From Candidatus Omnitrophota bacterium (GTDB lineage: Bacteria > Omnitrophota > Gorgyraeia > Zapsychrales > Zapsychraceae): 9,107 nt of DNA. This document shows positions 6,901 to 9,107 of the stretch, in pieces; the stretch's first letter is position 1; each line of letters opens with the position of its first letter. Under the pieces are notes generated by a model. That model was not told the DNA's origin. It ran no database searches and saw only the letters and a list, made by a program, of their open reading frames with translations. The stretch lies in assembly GCA_018399915.1 (NCBI GenBank), contig JAGYNW010000069.1:1-9107 (forward strand), in the 5' to 3' direction. The translations under genes and the position numbers were made by a program.

Positions 6901-7082
6901 CGCAGCTGACATCGATTTCCGAGGTGAAATCCTCCATGGGCGCGGTCATTATCGGTGCCATGCTGGCCTCGATCTTTTATACCTTTCTTTTCACGCCGGT
7001 CGCGTTCTGGTATGTGGTCAAGATCGAGGACTTTTTTCAAGGCCTTTTCCAACGGCTTTTCGCGGATCGTAATGCCTCTTAG
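3999..7082 (+). CDS. HAE-1/AcrB-like RND efflux permease with altered proton-relay residues
   Basis: A 1027-residue inner-membrane protein of normal RND length and order. TM1 is about 9-30, the first periplasmic porter loop 31-332, TM2-TM6 about 333-487, TM7 about 534-553, the second porter loop 554-855, and TM8-TM12 about 856-1005. Family signatures include FFVKRPV at 4-10, EEMPQLDFP at 33-41, YPGSTPLEME at 49-58 and FRPIIMTSLA at 952-961. In AcrB the proton relay is Asp407, Asp408 (TM4), Lys940 (TM10) and Arg971. Here the TM4 stretch GTLIANAIVIVENV (394-407) puts Ala398 and Asn399 in place of both aspartates, and the TM10 stretch GLVVNNSILMLDY (917-929) puts Asn921 in place of the lysine; Lys951 aligns with Arg971. 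Many relatives keep at least the first TM4 Asp. The reading frame is intact with no sign of decay. Substrate cannot be inferred. It should act with the adjacent adaptor and TolC-like protein as trimers across both membranes. Confidence 0.93.
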   Translation: MIAFFVKRPVTTIMFIAVFVILGLVSLFNLRVEEMPQLDFPIVTVTVTYPGSTPLEMETLVINKIEDAVSELSGIQKLRSESYDNFGYVFLEFLMSEDVNVKFIEVKDKVEAIINDLPDGVEKPVVEKFDPLMQPVMDLVLASDKLDGRDLYEFADKKFKDKFSSVAGVASVDVYGGKQRQINIIVDPMLMKQKYITILDVVNSIRAKNMNVPGGLLEKGDTAMSLRFLGEFASPAEIADMVLVSRDGTPFALKEIARVQDGFKDVESISHFNGESVVGLSLTKVSDGNAIAIAEEVRRRLDEFRAVLPEGVSLQVATDTTDYIINETRDTYFNILIGILFTVVILYLFTGRLSLTFISSIAIPTSIISSLLLVDASGFSINMMTLLGIATVLGTLIANAIVIVENVLVHLDRGEDPVNASIKGTKEVTDAVLAAAGTNLVVFTPIASMQGIIGQFFKSFGLTVVYATLFSILASFTLTPMLCSIILRPKKDAPHTGGRRSLNPFKWLVALTNRIMLFFRSEYERIFKGLFRYHWLVLLFVILSFYSMRFVVPYIENNFMPANDEDMITIKLEMPQGSTIERTEDVVAVIEQRVARIPEMSSYLTSIGSDGVENAAVVVNLIPAQERERADVAIIQELIPFVARIPDAEINIERGEARGGVAGDISINVHGEDYQRLIALSRMMEQKMNESGYFRSVKLSYKEPKTEIQFLPDQKRMVAHGVADQLVGRTIRVSVYGDDTNIYKEKGEEYDINVALDERYTEDMEDLRHIDVITQKGMIPVIELGQLVEDKATPLIRHRNKVRVIRLEGYLAKSATGYVRGVLDEAFKDLPFESGYGYQYVEMAETEEESSREIGKAFLLAVILTYMLLCAIMDSFFFPIPVLLSVATSFIGVFLTMFFVGATINIASMLGMVMIVGLVVNNSILMLDYTLMKMKEGVAVIDALWLGASEKFRPIIMTSLAIVLGILPQLTSISEVKSSMGAVIIGAMLASIFYTFLFTPVAFWYVVKIEDFFQGLFQRLFADRNAS

Positions 7083-7088
7083 TTTTTG

Positions 7089-8786
7089 TTATTGGATTTG
7101 CAATGAGGGCAGGCGGTTGAGCGCGGCCGCTAACTCCAATGCCCGGAATTGCGCGTAATCATTGGGCTTAAACGGTCCCAGAGAATCCAGTCCCCGTTGC
7201 TCGACATCCGAGATGAGGGCCTCAACCACATCTTTCATGGTGGCGGTTTTATCCATTTTGGCGCCGGCATGGACCATGGCCTGCGCGATGGCCCGCAATT
7301 GACTGGCATCCACCAGTTGTTCCACCCGTCCGAGATCAACTTTATATTTCCCGAAAATGATCTGCGTGGTTTCGCGGATCTTGATATCCACAGCTTTTTT
7401 CCCGCGGCGCGGGTCAATGCCTGCGGCAAGCGGCACGCGTTTTTGGAAGGGATCAAGGGCTTTGGCCTCACGGTTGGGTTGGCCGTCAGGATCTTCACGC
7501 GCGATGGCCTGGGCGCGGGCCGTGACCTCCTCGGGAACATATTCCCGCATCCAGATAACCGTATCGGCAACCGCGAAATAATCCCCGATTCCGCCCATGA
7601 CCAAGACCGTGGAAACGCCTTTTTCCCGGTAGATCTGTTTGACCTTATTAATAAAAGGCGTGATCGGCTCATAATGGCCGGCAATGAGTTTTTGCATGCG
7701 CTTGTCGCGGATCATGAAATTTGTGGCAGAGGTATCCTCATCCACTAAAAGCACTTGGGCGCCGATCTGTAACGATTCAATGATATTGGCGGCCTGGGAG
7801 GTGCTGCCGCTGGCATCTTCGGTTGAGAAATACCGGGTATCTTTTTTCAAAGGCAGATTGCTGATAAACGCACAGATGTCCACCTTGGCGATGCGGCGGC
7901 GGTCTTCGGCCCGTATCTTGAAGGCCCGGGCATCGGTTACCACCATTTCCCGGCCGTCACCGGGGATATGGTTGTATATTCCCAGAGACAGCGCGTCCAA
8001 GAGCGTGGATTTGCCGTGATAGCCTCCTCCGACAATAAGGGTAACCCCTTCGGGTATGCCCATGCCTGTGATCTTGCCTTGGTTCGGCAGGGTTATCCCG
8101 CACCGCAATGAATCCGGCGAGCGGAAAGGTACGCTGTCGCCACAGGTCAACGGATCGGGATCCACGCCGCTTTTGCGCGGCAAAAGCGCGCCGTCAGCCA
8201 CGAACGCGACAAGTTTATGTGTTTTGAGTTGAGACCGCAGGGATTCGGCATCTTCAGCGGTCAGGATATGCCGGCTGAGGGCCTCACTGTCCAGGTTTTT
8301 GTAGATCAAGGCGTCTTTCACCACTTGCGGCAGTTCGTCAAAGAAAATGGTAATTGCCTGTTTTCCGTCGATCCTGCGCCCCTGTGCCGGCAGGCCCACG
8401 GTGAAACGGATTTCGATCTGGGCTTCATTGATGAAGGCGGATGTACGCTCCAGGATTTCCTGCCCGGGGGTATCGATTATGACCTGGCCGCTTTTGCCCG
8501 AGCCCCGGCTTCCGTGTACGTGGCGCATGATTGCTTTATGGAATTGACGCGTCAGAAAATCCCGCAGCGCGACAGCGCGCGCTCTGTTGTGAAAGGTGTG
8601 TTCCGGAAAGCTGGCCACCTCCTGGGTGACAAGCACCCGGACTTTGCTGGGCGCGGCAAACGGATCTCCCTGGACATGGTCGATCACCAGCACAAAATTA
8701 TCGAAACGGTAGCTGCCTTTAAGGCCTTTGTAGACTTTGTAGCCTTTACCATGAATCTGTTGTAAATGTGTCCTTAAGTTCTGCAT
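7089..8786 (-). CDS. predicted ABC-class P-loop ATPase (PF09818-like)
   Basis: A 565-residue soluble protein that I recognise as the 'predicted ATPase of the ABC class' family (Pfam ABC_ATPase), to which the trypanosome RNA-editing-associated protein MRB1590 is related. The N-terminal region has the family-like stretch YRFDNFVLVIDHVQGDPFA (26-44) and a glycine-rich GSRGSGKSG loop (92-100) followed by IDTPGQEILER. The ATPase core has Walker A GGGYHGKST (253-261), an ABC-signature-like DASGSTSQA (324-332) and Walker B VLLVDEDTSATNF (345-357). MGGIGDYF (397-404) stands about where ABC proteins have the H-switch, and no His is there. There is no membrane segment, so it is not a transporter ATPase; an RNA or nucleic-acid role is suggested by MRB1590 but unproven in bacteria. 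It starts 5 bp after the MscS-like stop with no clear Shine-Dalgarno site, so translation is probably coupled. Confidence 0.85.
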   Translation of the reverse strand: MQNLRTHLQQIHGKGYKVYKGLKGSYRFDNFVLVIDHVQGDPFAAPSKVRVLVTQEVASFPEHTFHNRARAVALRDFLTRQFHKAIMRHVHGSRGSGKSGQVIIDTPGQEILERTSAFINEAQIEIRFTVGLPAQGRRIDGKQAITIFFDELPQVVKDALIYKNLDSEALSRHILTAEDAESLRSQLKTHKLVAFVADGALLPRKSGVDPDPLTCGDSVPFRSPDSLRCGITLPNQGKITGMGIPEGVTLIVGGGYHGKSTLLDALSLGIYNHIPGDGREMVVTDARAFKIRAEDRRRIAKVDICAFISNLPLKKDTRYFSTEDASGSTSQAANIIESLQIGAQVLLVDEDTSATNFMIRDKRMQKLIAGHYEPITPFINKVKQIYREKGVSTVLVMGGIGDYFAVADTVIWMREYVPEEVTARAQAIAREDPDGQPNREAKALDPFQKRVPLAAGIDPRRGKKAVDIKIRETTQIIFGKYKVDLGRVEQLVDASQLRAIAQAMVHAGAKMDKTATMKDVVEALISDVEQRGLDSLGPFKPNDYAQFRALELAAALNRLPSLQIQ

Positions 8787-8791
8787 GAGGA

Positions 8792-9107
8792 TTATTTTTT
8801 ATCGACCGACACATTCAGCACCGGGGATCCGCCCTTTTTGTCCTGCCCCATGTAAAGGGTTGTGTGCGGGAACGGGATCTCGATATCCAATTCATCAAAC
8901 TTTTTCTTCATGCGGCGGTTGAATTCTCTGCCGACACTCCATTGTTTGATAGGCTTGGTTTTGGTCCGGGCCTTGATGATCACCGCGGAATCCGCGAATT
9001 TATCGACGCCTAAAATCTCAATAGGTTCCAGAATATCATCTTTGAAGTCTGGATCTTTGCGCATCTCTTCGTCGATCTTTTTGACGACTTTTATGACCTC
9101 GTCGGTG
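8792..9107 (-). CDS. MscS-family mechanosensitive channel, C-terminal part
   Basis: Only the last 104 or so residues are inside the window. The frame stays open to the right edge, so the true start lies beyond it; the internal ATG at 9064-9062 is not the real start. The visible part matches the cytoplasmic C-terminal domain of MscS/YggB-type channels: a helix (DEVIKVVKKIDEEMRKDPDF), then ILEPIEILGVDKFADSAV, the RTKTKPIKQWSVGREFNRRMKK segment region, and the hallmark EIPFPHTTLYMG near the end. The membrane helices, including the pore-lining TM3, are upstream and not seen. These channels release solutes on osmotic downshock; the subfamily cannot be judged from the tail. It is probably cotranscribed with the ATPase gene that follows after 5 bp. 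Confidence 0.88.
   Translation of the reverse strand, partial: TDEVIKVVKKIDEEMRKDPDFKDDILEPIEILGVDKFADSAVIIKARTKTKPIKQWSVGREFNRRMKKKFDELDIEIPFPHTTLYMGQDKKGGSPVLNVSVDKK

Noticed and set aside
7073..7115. Bidirectional terminator at the convergent junction
   Set aside because: Only a weak, bulged TGCCTC/GAGGGCA pairing and a short T run are seen; not enough to call a terminator.
7149..7748. 199-codon plus-strand open frame (and another at 8217-8765) within the ATPase gene
   Set aside because: Both are mirror frames of a well-supported ATPase, lack a plausible product, and would require full overlap with conserved motifs.
4147..8172. 17-base exact direct repeat (4147-4163 and 8156-8172)
   Set aside because: One copy encodes PGSTPL in the permease and the other is antisense to GVDP in the ATPase; both fit their own gene and nothing flanks them, so coincidence is the simplest explanation.

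Overview
The window looks like a piece of a Gram-negative bacterial chromosome. It carries a TolC-type outer-membrane channel, an RND inner-membrane pump, signal peptides and Shine-Dalgarno-led genes, with base composition near 50% G+C by eye. I cannot identify the species. The C-terminal tail of the first protein and the predicted ABC-class ATPase remind me of environmental lineages such as Omnitrophota or Deltaproteobacteria-like bacteria, but that is a weak impression. I see no RNA genes, CRISPR array or intact mobile element.

Layout, left to right: (1) 31-1215 (+) encodes a membrane-anchored, HisJ/BvgS-type solute-binding protein followed by a coiled coil, with no kinase or other output domain. 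(2) 1216-1315 is the only real intergenic space. It holds a near-consensus sigma70-type promoter (1259-1287) whose spacer and -10 box sit inside a 26-bp near-perfect palindrome (1266-1291). (3) 1316-7082 (+) is a compact four-gene operon: TetR-family regulator, TolC-family outer-membrane protein, RND membrane-fusion (adaptor) protein and HAE-1-type RND permease. The genes overlap or nearly touch. (4) On the minus strand, converging on the operon with only 6 bp between stop codons, are a MscS-family channel gene (8792 to beyond the window edge) and a predicted ABC-class ATPase (7089-8786), 5 bp apart and probably cotranscribed.

How the parts fit: the TetR protein probably binds the palindrome and represses its own operon, which encodes a complete tripartite efflux set. 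The set is unusual in two independent ways. The 225-residue adaptor has the beta-barrel and membrane-proximal regions but no recognisable lipoyl domain or alpha-helical hairpin. The permease has Ala-Asn and Asn where AcrB has its TM4 Asp-Asp pair and TM10 Lys, so the canonical proton relay is not visible. Together these suggest a non-canonical RND assembly or one with a different energetic basis. This is the most interesting signal in the window.
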